The notes under the pieces are model-generated. The model was not told the DNA's origin, did no database searches, and saw nothing but the letters and a program-made list of their open reading frames with translations. This document shows positions 26,221-34,672 of a stretch of DNA of 64,000 nucleotides, piece after piece (positions within the stretch are counted from its first letter, which is position 1; every line of letters begins with the position of its first letter). Both the position numbers and the translations under genes were made by a program. This stretch comes from Anaerolineales bacterium (GTDB lineage Bacteria > Chloroflexota > Anaerolineae > 4572-78 > J111). The stretch lies in contig JACKAT010000014.1 of assembly GCA_020634935.1 (NCBI GenBank), forward strand, positions 1 through 64,000. Reading direction: 5' to 3'.

Positions 26221-27468
26221 TCAAACCCAGCCTCGAAGTTTGGCGGCTTCAGCTACTCGCTCAACAGCAACTAGGTAGGCTGCCAGCCGATGGTGAACCC
26301 GTTTTAATTCAGCCACCCGATGCACAGCATGAAAAGCTTCCGACATTTTTCGATCCAACCGTTGGTGGATCGTTTTTAAGGTCCAATAATAATCATAAGC
26401 ATTCTGAACTTGCTCAAAGTAGCTAACCGTAACTCCGCCGGCGTTGCATAACAAATCGGGCAAAACAAAAATACCCCGATCGTGCAAAATCCTATCGGCT
26501 TCCGGCGTGGTGGGGCCGTTAGCCATTTCAGCTACAATTTTGGCTTTAACACGGTCGGCATTTTCGTCGGTAATGACATTTTCTAATGCCGCCGGGAATA
26601 ACACGGTGACATCAGCGGCTAACAGGTCCTCATTGGTGATCGTTTCCGTACCCGGCGCATCAACTACAGAACCGGTGGCTCGCTTATATTGGGAGACGGC
26701 CTTAAAGCTAAGTCCATCCGGATTGTAAATACCGCCCTGAGAATCGGAGACAGCCACAACCCGGAGATTGAGAAGTTCTTCAGCCAATTTGTGAAGCGAT
26801 CGACCTACACTGCCATAGCCCTGAATAGCCATCGTTCCGCCATCCAAATCTAAATCGATCACCTTGGCGGCTTCACGAACTGTGTAAATACCGCCCCGCG
26901 CAGTCGCGTCGTCACGGCCAACCGAGCCGCCCAGTTGCAGCGGTTTGCCGGTAATGACGCCCGGCACCATATAGCCTCTGATAGTGCTGTACTCATCCAT
27001 CATCCATGCCATAATTTGGGGATTGGTGTAAACGTCAGGCGCGGGTATATCCAATTCCTCACCCAGCATACGCCAGACGGCGCGAATGTAGCCGCGAGCC
27101 AGCCGCTCTTGTTCGGTTGGCGAGAGTTCCTTGGGGTTGCAAGCTACCCCACCTTTACTGCCACCGAGCGGAATATCGACCACAGAGGTTTTCCATGTCA
27201 TCCAGGCGGCTAACGCTTTGACCGTGTCCAGCGTCTCATCAGGATGCCAGCGGATACCTCCTTTGCAAGGGCCGCGAGCATCGTTATACTGCACTCGAAA
27301 TCCCCGAAATATCTTTACGCTGCCGTCATCCATCCGCAAAGGAATGGTGACCGTCACTTCGCGCATGGGTTCACGCAGTAAGGCATGCGTGGCTGGGTCT
27401 AGCCCTAAGAAGGCGCTGGCTTCATCAAGCTGACTCTGGGCAATGGCAAATGGATTGTTATAGGTCAT
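26221..27468 (-). CDS. gdhA: Glutamate dehydrogenase (Glu/Leu/Phe/Val family)
   Basis: Reversible oxidative deamination of glutamate to 2-oxoglutarate and ammonia. 415 residues, the size of the hexameric bacterial and archaeal enzymes. Substrate-site motifs: GPCKGGIRWHP and the catalytic lysine in PLGGSKGGV, followed by the family YTNPQIMAWMMDEYS; nucleotide site IQGYGSVGRSLHKLAEE; and LLCNAGGVTVSYFEQVQNAYDYYW near the end. Whether NAD or NADP is used cannot be told with certainty. It has its own terminator and is separated from gatB by another, so it is likely transcribed alone. Confidence 0.96.
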   Translation of the reverse strand: MTYNNPFAIAQSQLDEASAFLGLDPATHALLREPMREVTVTIPLRMDDGSVKIFRGFRVQYNDARGPCKGGIRWHPDETLDTVKALAAWMTWKTSVVDIPLGGSKGGVACNPKELSPTEQERLARGYIRAVWRMLGEELDIPAPDVYTNPQIMAWMMDEYSTIRGYMVPGVITGKPLQLGGSVGRDDATARGGIYTVREAAKVIDLDLDGGTMAIQGYGSVGRSLHKLAEELLNLRVVAVSDSQGGIYNPDGLSFKAVSQYKRATGSVVDAPGTETITNEDLLAADVTVLFPAALENVITDENADRVKAKIVAEMANGPTTPEADRILHDRGIFVLPDLLCNAGGVTVSYFEQVQNAYDYYWTLKTIHQRLDRKMSEAFHAVHRVAELKRVHHRLAAYLVAVERVAEAAKLRGWV

Positions 27469-27518
27469 AAAATGAAGTCTCCAAAAAATTAAAGATCGTT
27501 TACCCTAAAAATAGAAAA

Positions 27519-27547
27519 AGCGAAACCGCTTTAAATGCGGCTCGCCT
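27519..27547 (-). terminator. Terminator between gatB and gdhA
   Basis: On the minus strand GCGAGCCGC pairs with GCGGTTTCGC around a 7-base loop and is followed by TTTTTCTATTTTT. It lies ~125 bases after the gatB stop and ~50 before the gdhA start, so it could be the gatB terminator or, less likely, a gdhA leader attenuator. Confidence 0.65.
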
Positions 27548-27672
27548 TCCTTCGTCGTTGTTAAGTTTAGCTCAGTACGGCTACGATAAATTGGTGAGAT
27601 ATGCGTCGTTGCATATTGAGCTTCACATTTCTCTATTTTCCAAACTTTGGGGTTTGGGTCAAGTGAGAACAG

Positions 27673-29121
27673 TTAATTTTCTAACTCTTTCCGCAAAACT
27701 TGCTCGGCCAGTTTAGGGTTGGCCTTACCGCGCGTGGCCCGCATGACTTGGCCGACCAGAAAGTTGATAACGGTCTCTTTCCCACTCTTGAATTGAGTAA
27801 CAGGGTCGGGATTACTATCGATAACCTGCCGGGCGATAGTCACCAGCTGATCGGCATTGCTGATTTGCTGCAAGCCTAACTCTTGCACAATCGCTTGGGG
27901 ATCGCGTCCTGTTTCAAACATCACTCCAAACACGGTTTTGGCCGCCGATTGATTGATGGTGTTGGCCGTTACCAATTTAATCAGTTCAACAAGCTGCGCC
28001 GGTTCGATCGACACAGCGGTGATGGGAGCGCCGGTTTCACTCAGCAGCCGGAATAGTTCGCCGGAAATCCAATTGCTGATCAGCTTCGGAGTAACCGCCT
28101 CCGTACCATTGGCAGCCGTGACCACCTGATCAAAATATTCGGCAACCGTTCGATCTTCAACCAACACTTGAGCTTCTTTAAGCGTCAACCCGAACTTTTG
28201 CGTGTAACGGGCTATTTTTGCATCGGGCAGTTCCGGCAGGCTGGTTTTTATGCTCTCAATCCAAGCCGGATCCAGGTCAAGCGGCGGCAGGTCTGGCTCA
28301 GGGAAGTAACGATAGCCCGTATCACCTTCTTTAGTACGCTGCACAACCGTCACCTGGCGAGCTTCGTCCCAGCCCATCGTCACTTGATCAATTCGGCCGC
28401 CGCTGTCCAAAACCTGAGCCTGCCGCTCAATCTCGTACGCGATGGCGTTTCGCACCGAACGAAACGAGTTGAGGTTTTTGATCTCAACTTTGGTGCCCCA
28501 CTCGCCGGTATCGGGATCGGTTAGCGACAGGTTGACTTCGCAGCGCATAGCGCCCTTTTCCATATCGCCAGTGCTAACGCCCAGATAACGCACCAACTGG
28601 CGTAGCTTAGAGACGTAAGCATACGCCTCGTCCGCCGAACTGAGATCGGCCTCGGTTACGATTTCCAGCAGCGGCACTCCGGCCCGGTTCAGATCGACCA
28701 GACTGTGGTTGTTGACGTGAGTCAGCTTGCCCGTATCCTCTTCCAAATGGGCCCGCCGAACCCGAATGCGCTTGACCTGATCGCTGCTGTCGGGATCGAC
28801 ATCGACATATCCGTCGAGGCAGAGGGGCAGTTCATACTGCGAGATTTGGTAGCCTTTCGGCAAGTCAGGATAAAAATAGTTTTTACGGGCGAAAACGTTG
28901 TGAGGTTGAATGGTGCAGTTGAGCGCCAGGCCGGTCATGATCGTGTATTCGACCGCCCGCCGGTTGATGACCGGCAGGGTGCCGGGCATGCCTAAACAAA
29001 TAGGACAAACATTGGTGTTAGGAGCAACACCAAAAAATTCAGCGCTGCAACCGCAGAACATTTTACTGGTGGTGTTTAGTTCAACATGAACTTCCATGCC
29101 GATGACAGGTTGGTACTTCAT
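27673..29121 (-). CDS. gatB: Asp-tRNA(Asn)/Glu-tRNA(Gln) amidotransferase subunit B
   Basis: Kinase and tRNA-binding subunit of GatCAB, which amidates Glu-tRNA(Gln) or Asp-tRNA(Asn). 482 residues. The N-terminal catalytic part starts YQPVIGMEVHVELNT, with the zinc site FCGCS...VCPICLGMPG, the ATP/Mg region DLPKGYQISQYELP and HLEEDTGKL, and the C-terminal helical/YqeY-like domain ends in MRATRGKANPKLAEQVLRKEL. gatA and gatC are not in the window, so the three genes are split in this genome. Confidence 0.97.
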   Translation of the reverse strand: MKYQPVIGMEVHVELNTTSKMFCGCSAEFFGVAPNTNVCPICLGMPGTLPVINRRAVEYTIMTGLALNCTIQPHNVFARKNYFYPDLPKGYQISQYELPLCLDGYVDVDPDSSDQVKRIRVRRAHLEEDTGKLTHVNNHSLVDLNRAGVPLLEIVTEADLSSADEAYAYVSKLRQLVRYLGVSTGDMEKGAMRCEVNLSLTDPDTGEWGTKVEIKNLNSFRSVRNAIAYEIERQAQVLDSGGRIDQVTMGWDEARQVTVVQRTKEGDTGYRYFPEPDLPPLDLDPAWIESIKTSLPELPDAKIARYTQKFGLTLKEAQVLVEDRTVAEYFDQVVTAANGTEAVTPKLISNWISGELFRLLSETGAPITAVSIEPAQLVELIKLVTANTINQSAAKTVFGVMFETGRDPQAIVQELGLQQISNADQLVTIARQVIDSNPDPVTQFKSGKETVINFLVGQVMRATRGKANPKLAEQVLRKELEN

Positions 29122-29223
29122 TTAGACAGCCTCTCAACTCAATCGCGGCAGAAAACGCCGATGGGTGAAATCTCGATACGAGGGACATTATAGTCAAGAA
29201 TAGAAATGGAGCAATGTTAAACG

Positions 29224-30318
29224 CTACAGGATTAGCATGGCATCGCCGAAAGAGTAAAAGCGATAACGCTCGGCAATGGCCGTTTCATAGGCTCGCCGGA
29301 CCAGATCGAGACCGGCAAAGGCGCTAACGAGCATAAGCAGGGTTGATTTGGGCAGATGAAAATTGGTCAGCATCACATCGACCGCGCGAAAGGTATAACC
29401 GGGGTAGATGTATAAATCGGTCTCTTCTTCTACGGCAACGACCGGCTGCCAGGGACAGAGATTGGGCTGAAGCCGGCTGACCTCTTGCAACGAGCCGGAG
29501 ACGCCCGCGCTGCGCAGCGCCGCTGTCTCCAACGTCCGCACGGAAGTGGTACCAACGGCGATAAGCCGCCCCCCGGCCAATTTGGCCTGATTGATGCGCC
29601 GGGCGGTGTCGGCGGTCAGTCGAGCCACTTCCCGGTGAATGGCGTGACGTTCGATCTGTTCGGTCGTGACCGGTTTGAAGGTATCGAGGCCAATGTGCAG
29701 GGTCACGTAATCTAAAAGCACTCCTTTGTCGCGCAGGGCCAGCAGCAAATCGGGCGTGAAGTGCAGCCCGGCCGTCGGCGCCGCCGCCGAGCCGTCAATA
29801 CGGTTGAAGACGGTTTGGTAGCGTTCGCTGTCGGTCAGTGGTGTTTGAATATAGGGCGGCAAGGGAACGTGGCCGACCGCCTCCAGATCGGGTTCAATCG
29901 GCCGGTTGAATTGGATCAGGCGGCGGGCTTCGCCGAGATCGGCTTCGATGGTGAGGGAGATTGGAGATGGGAGATGGGAGATGGAAGGGGAATCAATGTT
30001 TACCAGAGTGCCGGGGATCAGACGTTTGCCGCCGACAAGGGCTTCCCAACGGAGGGCATTGATGGGTTTGAGCAGCAAAATTTCCGCTTTGCCGCCGGTC
30101 GATTTGCGGCCAAAAAGTCGCGCCGGAATGACGCGGCTGTCGTTAGCGATCAGGATATCGCCGGGGTCGAAAAAGTCAAGTACATCGCTGAAGGTGTGAT
30201 GGCTGATTTCGCCGGTTTGACGCCGGATAACCATCAGCCGCGAGGCGTCACGCGGTTCGGCGGGAGTTTGGGCAATGAGTTCAGGCGGGAGTTGGTAATC
30301 AAACTGTTGAAGATTCAC
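29224..30318 (-). CDS. queA: S-adenosylmethionine:tRNA ribosyltransferase-isomerase
   Basis: Penultimate step of queuosine synthesis: transfers the ribosyl part of AdoMet to preQ1 in tRNA to give epoxyqueuosine. 364 residues, about 15 more than usual. Motifs: FDYQLPPELIAQTPAEPRD at the start, NDSRVIPARLFGRK, PTAGLHFTP, LHIGLDTFKPV, GTTSVRTLE and FHLPKSTLLMLVSAF. The extra length includes SISHLPSPISLT at ~110-125, coded by a (GGGAGAT)n-type short repeat at 29955-29984, a sequence more usual between genes. The ATG overlaps the upstream lipoprotein gene stop by four bases. Confidence 0.95.
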   Translation of the reverse strand: MNLQQFDYQLPPELIAQTPAEPRDASRLMVIRRQTGEISHHTFSDVLDFFDPGDILIANDSRVIPARLFGRKSTGGKAEILLLKPINALRWEALVGGKRLIPGTLVNIDSPSISHLPSPISLTIEADLGEARRLIQFNRPIEPDLEAVGHVPLPPYIQTPLTDSERYQTVFNRIDGSAAAPTAGLHFTPDLLLALRDKGVLLDYVTLHIGLDTFKPVTTEQIERHAIHREVARLTADTARRINQAKLAGGRLIAVGTTSVRTLETAALRSAGVSGSLQEVSRLQPNLCPWQPVVAVEEETDLYIYPGYTFRAVDVMLTNFHLPKSTLLMLVSAFAGLDLVRRAYETAIAERYRFYSFGDAMLIL

Positions 30319-30827
30319 CGGGACGGTTCAACCACCTCAATTCTTTGCACCGCCGCCTCACCGGCCTGGCCGACTCCATCGAAAGCAACCACACTTAAAT
30401 CATAACTCCCCAGCGTAGTGCCAACGACCACCAGGGAGACTGTCTGCTTCGTAGCGGACAAAACCGGGGTAACCTGGGCGGTTTGGATCAAGCCGCCATC
30501 ATCGCCGCGAACCTGCACATTGAGCCGTCCCGCCGGGAAAGCGGCCAGACCGGCCGTCTCCTCAGAACGCAAAGGCTGGCCATTAACAGCAATTTCGATC
30601 CGAGTTAACTTATCAGGGCTAAGATGATAGGTTTCCAACTCTACGGCCTGGCCTTTCACGATTTGGGTCCGCTTCGTCGGCGGGACAAATGTTGAGTGCG
30701 GCCAAGATACTTGGGGCGTGGAGCTAAAAAAGTCGGGAAGTTCAACATCTAATACGGATTGACAGCCCAAGGTCAAGACAGCCAATCCCAGCAGGAGACG
30801 TAACATAAAGTTAGTTCTTGGTTGCAT
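30315..30827 (-). CDS. Small lipoprotein with Ig-like domain
   Basis: 170 residues from ATG 30827 (GGTGG upstream); a longer frame would run into ruvB and has no signal peptide at its start. The N-terminus is a lipoprotein signal, MLRLLLGLAVLTLGC, with lipobox LTLGC. The remainder, with strands such as GQAVELETYHLSPDKLTRIEIAVNG and SLVVVGTTLGSYDLSVVAFDGVGQAG, looks like a bacterial Ig-like or cadherin-like fold. It sits in a chain ruvB-lipoprotein-queA with a 22-base gap and a 4-base overlap, so it is cotranscribed with RNA/DNA genes, though its function is unknown. Confidence 0.75.
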   Translation of the reverse strand: MQPRTNFMLRLLLGLAVLTLGCQSVLDVELPDFFSSTPQVSWPHSTFVPPTKRTQIVKGQAVELETYHLSPDKLTRIEIAVNGQPLRSEETAGLAAFPAGRLNVQVRGDDGGLIQTAQVTPVLSATKQTVSLVVVGTTLGSYDLSVVAFDGVGQAGEAAVQRIEVVEPSR

Positions 30828-30849
30828 TGATCCACCCTTACGTGTAATA

Positions 30850-31872
30850 TTAAAAAAGTGACGGCTGCTCTGGGCTACTGGGGGGAGCCAGACCCAAATG
30901 CTGATAAGCGCGTCCGGTGGCAAGCCGGCCTCGAGGCGTGCGATCGAGAAAGCCGAGTTGAAGCAGATACGGCTCGACGACGTCCATAATCGTGCTGCTC
31001 TCCTCGCTGATGCTGGCGGCAATGGTTTCCAAACCCACCGGTCCGCCGCCAAATTTTTCGATGATTGACCGTAAAACCTTGCGGTCGAGATCGTCCAGCC
31101 CTAATGGGTCTACATTCAACAGAGTCAGCGCGTCGTGAGCGACGTTTTGAGTTATGACGCCATCGGCCCGAACCTGAGCGAAATCACGAGCGCGTTTGAG
31201 CAGCCGGTTGGCAATGCGGGCCGTGCCACGGGAACGGTTGGCAATTTCCAGCGCCCCCTCGGGTTCGATAGGGACATCGAGAATAGCCGCCGAGCGCGTT
31301 ACAATAAGTTGTAAATCTTCCGGCCGGTAAAATTCTAGCCGAAAAATGGCCCCAAATCGATCGCGCAGAGGGGAAGCCAGTAGATCGAGCCGGGTGGTTG
31401 CGCCCAGGGCGGTAAACCGGGGTAGTTTCAGCCGAATATTACGGGCGCTCGGTCCTTTGCCAATGACGATATCGAGGGCAAAATCCTCCATAGCCGGATA
31501 GAGAACTTCTTCGACAGCCCGACCCAGACGGTGGATTTCGTCGATAAACAGCAAATCGCCCTGCCGCAGATTGGTCAGGATAGCCGCCAGGTCGCCGGCT
31601 CGCTCGATGGCCGGACCAGAGGTGATTTTGAGATTAACCCCCATTTGATGGGCAATAATGTTAGCCAGCGTCGTTTTACCTAAACCGGGCGGGCCGTAAA
31701 GCAAAACGTGATCCAAGGCATCGCCGCGCTGTTGGGCCGCTTCAATTAAAATTTGGACCGTTTGTTTAACTTTACCTTGACCAACATACCCGTCCCAGTC
31801 TGTGGGACGCAAGCTGGTTTCCTGAAGTTTTTCTACTGTTTGGGCATTGGGGGAAACTGTTCGCTCATCCAT
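30850..31872 (-). CDS. ruvB: Holliday junction branch migration DNA helicase
   Basis: AAA+ motor that drives branch migration with RuvA. 340 residues. Walker A GPPGLGKTT, Walker B LLFIDEIHRLG, sensor GATTRLDLL, arginine finger region SPLRDRFGAIFRLEFY, and the C-terminal winged helix with PYLLQLGFLDRTPRGR. The N-terminal TSLRPTDWDGYVGQ is the standard start of the core. First gene of a likely ruvB-lipoprotein-queA operon; ruvA and ruvC are not in the window. Confidence 0.98.
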   Translation of the reverse strand: MDERTVSPNAQTVEKLQETSLRPTDWDGYVGQGKVKQTVQILIEAAQQRGDALDHVLLYGPPGLGKTTLANIIAHQMGVNLKITSGPAIERAGDLAAILTNLRQGDLLFIDEIHRLGRAVEEVLYPAMEDFALDIVIGKGPSARNIRLKLPRFTALGATTRLDLLASPLRDRFGAIFRLEFYRPEDLQLIVTRSAAILDVPIEPEGALEIANRSRGTARIANRLLKRARDFAQVRADGVITQNVAHDALTLLNVDPLGLDDLDRKVLRSIIEKFGGGPVGLETIAASISEESSTIMDVVEPYLLQLGFLDRTPRGRLATGRAYQHLGLAPPSSPEQPSLF

Positions 31873-31948
31873 GACAGGGATTATACCACGGTTCCCACTA
31901 ATCGAAGAATTTTCAAGTTTTTTGAATGTACAATTTTTAAAGTTTATG

Positions 31949-31977
31949 TTGACGTATTAGAGCATTTGTGGTATAAA
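31949..31977 (+). promoter_or_regulatory. Putative promoter of the DksA-like gene
   Basis: TTGACG (31949-31954), 17-base spacer, TATAAA (31972-31977), about 120 bases before the start at 32106. Confidence 0.6.
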
Positions 31978-32105
31978 ATTGCCCCAAATTTAGCAACGAT
32001 TAGCTAAATTTTTTTTACATCGACGTAAGGCTTATCACAGATGATTATCGTCAAAGCTATTGATAGCAGGCGCGACAATCCAATTTAATAGAGGAGTGCC
32101 ACCCC

Positions 32106-32462
32106 ATGGCTAAAAAAATCACTAAATCTCAACTGGAAACGCTAGAGCAGCAACGTGTACAAGTCCAAACAGAATTACATAATTTACGCTCAGAACTCAG
32201 AGCCGAGATTGAGTTTGATGACGTTGATGACGTAGCCTCAGATCTTGTTGAACGAGATAAGATTCAGGCCATGATCCTCACGCTGGAGCGTAAGCTAAGT
32301 GACATTGATCATGCCATAGAGAAAGCACAAGTGGTTGGTTACGGCATTTGCGAAAGCTGCGGCAAAACCATTGATCCGGAACGGCTGGAAATATTCCCAG
32401 AAACAACGCTTTGCATTGATTGCAAGCGGCAAGCGGAACGCCGGGGCCGAATGCAGCAATAG
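32106..32462 (+). CDS. DksA/TraR-type zinc-finger protein
   Basis: 118 residues. The N-terminal ~75 residues form a coiled-coil (LETLEQQRVQVQTELHNLRSELRAE...TLERKLSDIDHAIEKA) and the C-terminus a four-cysteine zinc finger (CESC...CIDC), the layout of DksA, TraR and the Firmicute YteA-like proteins, which bind the secondary channel of RNA polymerase. The coiled-coil tip has an acidic run (EFDDVDDVASD), similar in place to the DksA aspartates. ATG 32106 has GAGG upstream. Likely a regulator of transcription initiation. Confidence 0.88.
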   Translation: MAKKITKSQLETLEQQRVQVQTELHNLRSELRAEIEFDDVDDVASDLVERDKIQAMILTLERKLSDIDHAIEKAQVVGYGICESCGKTIDPERLEIFPETTLCIDCKRQAERRGRMQQ

Positions 32463-32469
32463 TAGGATC

Positions 32470-33324
32470 TCATTCGATTACCTTTTTCAGGATAGGAGAA
32501 TAGGTCTCTACCCGACGATCCCGGAAAAATTGAAATAGATCGCGCAACTCTCGAATTTTGGTATAGTCGAGTTCAGCGTAGATAAGTTCTTCTTGATCAC
32601 TGGCTTGGGCTAGACAATCGCCGAACGGATCGCTGATAAAACTTTGACCGTAAAAAGTCATGTTTTGTTCAACCCCAACCCGATTGGCGGCGGCCACAAA
32701 CACCCCGTTGGCGATACCGTGCGCCCGAATGATAGTTCGCCAGGCATTGGCCGAACTATAATCCGGTCGATCGGGTTCGGAGCCAATGGCGGTTGGATAG
32801 AAAATAATCTCTGCTCCTTGCAGGGCAAAAATACGAGCCGCTTCCGGAAACCACTGGTCCCAACATATACCTACGGCCAGTTTACCATATTTTGTATTGA
32901 AAATCGGATAGCCCAGATCGCCGGGGGTAAAGTAATATTTCTCCAGATATTGCGGGCCGTCGGGAATATGATTTTTGCGATATTTGCCTAAATAACGCCC
33001 GTCGGCATCATAAATGACTACGCTATTAAAGTAGACTCCCGGCTGCGCTTCTTCGAAAATTGGCACGATGATGACCAGGCCCAATTCGCCGGCTAATCTG
33101 CCCATTCGCTCCGTCGTCGGTGACGGCAGCGGTTCGGCCAGGCTATAATATTTAACGTCAACGTGTTGGGGAAAGTATTGGGTGTTAAAAAGTTCTTGCA
33201 GGCAAACAATATTGGCCCCGTGGGCAGCAGCCTCTCGAATCCGCTCCTCTGTTTTAGCGATATTGGCGTTGACATCGACGCCGCAAGCCAATTGAATGAG
33301 CGCAACTTTAACGCATTTTTTCAT
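32470..33324 (-). CDS. aguB: N-carbamoylputrescine amidase
   Basis: Nitrilase-superfamily enzyme that hydrolyses N-carbamoylputrescine to putrescine, CO2 and ammonia. 284 residues from ATG 33324 (MKKCVKVALIQLACG); the longer frame from 33360 adds a non-conserved leader. Catalytic triad: Glu in ANIVCLQELFNTQYF, Lys in YRKNHIPDG, Cys in VGICWDQWFPEAAR. The next-door divergent gene is agmatine deiminase, which makes its substrate, so the function call is firm. Confidence 0.94.
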   Translation of the reverse strand: MKKCVKVALIQLACGVDVNANIAKTEERIREAAAHGANIVCLQELFNTQYFPQHVDVKYYSLAEPLPSPTTERMGRLAGELGLVIIVPIFEEAQPGVYFNSVVIYDADGRYLGKYRKNHIPDGPQYLEKYYFTPGDLGYPIFNTKYGKLAVGICWDQWFPEAARIFALQGAEIIFYPTAIGSEPDRPDYSSANAWRTIIRAHGIANGVFVAAANRVGVEQNMTFYGQSFISDPFGDCLAQASDQEELIYAELDYTKIRELRDLFQFFRDRRVETYSPILKKVIE

Positions 33325-33396
33325 GAGTTCTTTGACCTTTTTTGCCGTGCATCTTAACATGGATAGATTTGCAGAGCAAAAGCAAGGAGATAGCCA

Positions 33397-34491
33397 TTGC
33401 CCACTCTAACAACAACCCCCAGACAAGATGGTTTTCGCATGCCCGCCGAGTTCGAACCGCATACCGGCTGCTGGATGTTGTGGCCTCAACGTTCAGATAA
33501 TTGGCGATCGGGAGCCAAACCGGCCCAGCAGGCTTTTACTAAAGTGGCCATCACGATCAGTCAATTCGAGCCGGTCACGGTAGGGGTATGCCCTGAGCAG
33601 TACCAAAACGCCCGACAAAAGTTACCAGCCTCGATTCGGGTGGTTGAAATATTGGCTGATGATGCCTGGATGCGCGATGTTGGCCCAACTTTTGTAATCA
33701 ACGACAATGGCGATGTACGCGGCGTTGATTGGGGATTTAATGCCTGGGGTGGTCTCAAAGGCGGCATTTATTTCCCGTGGGATCAGGATGTACTGGTAGC
33801 GCAAAAGGTGCTGGAGATCGAACGCGTGAAGCGTTACAAAGCGCCATTGATATTGGAAGGCGGCTCAATTCATGTCGATGGCCAAGGCGCCGCCATTACT
33901 ACCGAGGAGTGCTTGCTTCATCCCAATCGTAACCCGCAGTTGTTCAAGGCTCAGATTGAGCAATATCTCAAAGATTATCTGAATGTGGAAACTGTTATCT
34001 GGTTGGGCCAGGGCGTTTATAATGATGAAACCAACGGTCACATCGATAACCTCTGTTGTTTTATTCGGCCGGGAGAGGTGGCCCTGACCTGGACCGACGA
34101 CCCGCATGACCCGCAGTACGCCATCTCTGAGGATGCCTACCAGCGGCTGCAAGCCGCCACCGATGCCCGTGGCCGGCGGCTAAAAATTCACAAACTTCAC
34201 CAACCCGGCCCGCTCTACCTCACCGAAGCGGAAAGCCAGGGCATCGATCAGGTTGAAGGCTCGCAGCCGCGTCGCACCGGTAGTCGTCTCCCGGCTTCAT
34301 ATGTTAACTTTTACATTGCCAATGGGGGCGTAGTAATGCCGTTATTTGACGACCCTCACGATCAGGCAGCCCAGACAGCCCTACAAGCTCTATTTCCAGA
34401 CCGGAAAGTGGTGGGGCTGCCCAGCCGGGAAATTCTGTTGGGCGGGGGCAATATCCACTGCATCACCCAGCAGCAACCCAGCGGCATTTGA
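33397..34491 (+). CDS. aguA: Agmatine deiminase
   Basis: Converts agmatine to N-carbamoylputrescine and ammonia; with AguB it completes the arginine-decarboxylase route to putrescine. 364 residues, normal for the family. Signatures: GFRMPAEFEPHTGCWMLWPQR at the start, DDAWMRDVGPTFV, ILEGGSIHVDGQGA, NGHIDNLCCF (catalytic His) and the catalytic Cys355 in GGGNIHC. Start is TTG 33397 with AAGGAG seven bases upstream. It is divergent from aguB over 72 bases that must hold both promoters. Confidence 0.95.
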   Translation: MPTLTTTPRQDGFRMPAEFEPHTGCWMLWPQRSDNWRSGAKPAQQAFTKVAITISQFEPVTVGVCPEQYQNARQKLPASIRVVEILADDAWMRDVGPTFVINDNGDVRGVDWGFNAWGGLKGGIYFPWDQDVLVAQKVLEIERVKRYKAPLILEGGSIHVDGQGAAITTEECLLHPNRNPQLFKAQIEQYLKDYLNVETVIWLGQGVYNDETNGHIDNLCCFIRPGEVALTWTDDPHDPQYAISEDAYQRLQAATDARGRRLKIHKLHQPGPLYLTEAESQGIDQVEGSQPRRTGSRLPASYVNFYIANGGVVMPLFDDPHDQAAQTALQALFPDRKVVGLPSREILLGGGNIHCITQQQPSGI

Positions 34492-34566
34492 TAAGAAGCG
34501 AGCGAAATGATACCGCTATAAGCCAAGCTTCAATTTGTTCTATAAAATCCCCGCTTTTGAGAAAAT

Positions 34567-34599
34567 AAAAAGGGACCGGAATAGTTACGGTCCCTTTTT
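34567..34599. terminator. Bidirectional terminator
   Basis: A 12-bp stem AAAAAGGGACCG / CGGTCCCTTTTT with a 9-base loop, about 75 bases after aguA and as far from the end of the converging nucleotidase gene. Confidence 0.85.
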
Positions 34600-34672
34600 G
34601 ATTAAGCTGGGAGCATCACCTTGGCTGCCCTATGAGGCAACTATAAGGATATGCTTACTTCAATTATAACAC

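Noticed and set aside
30828..31052. Upstream extension of the lipoprotein gene into ruvB
   Set aside because: The extension has no signal peptide and overlaps the ruvB coding end; the inner ATG gives a proper lipoprotein signal.
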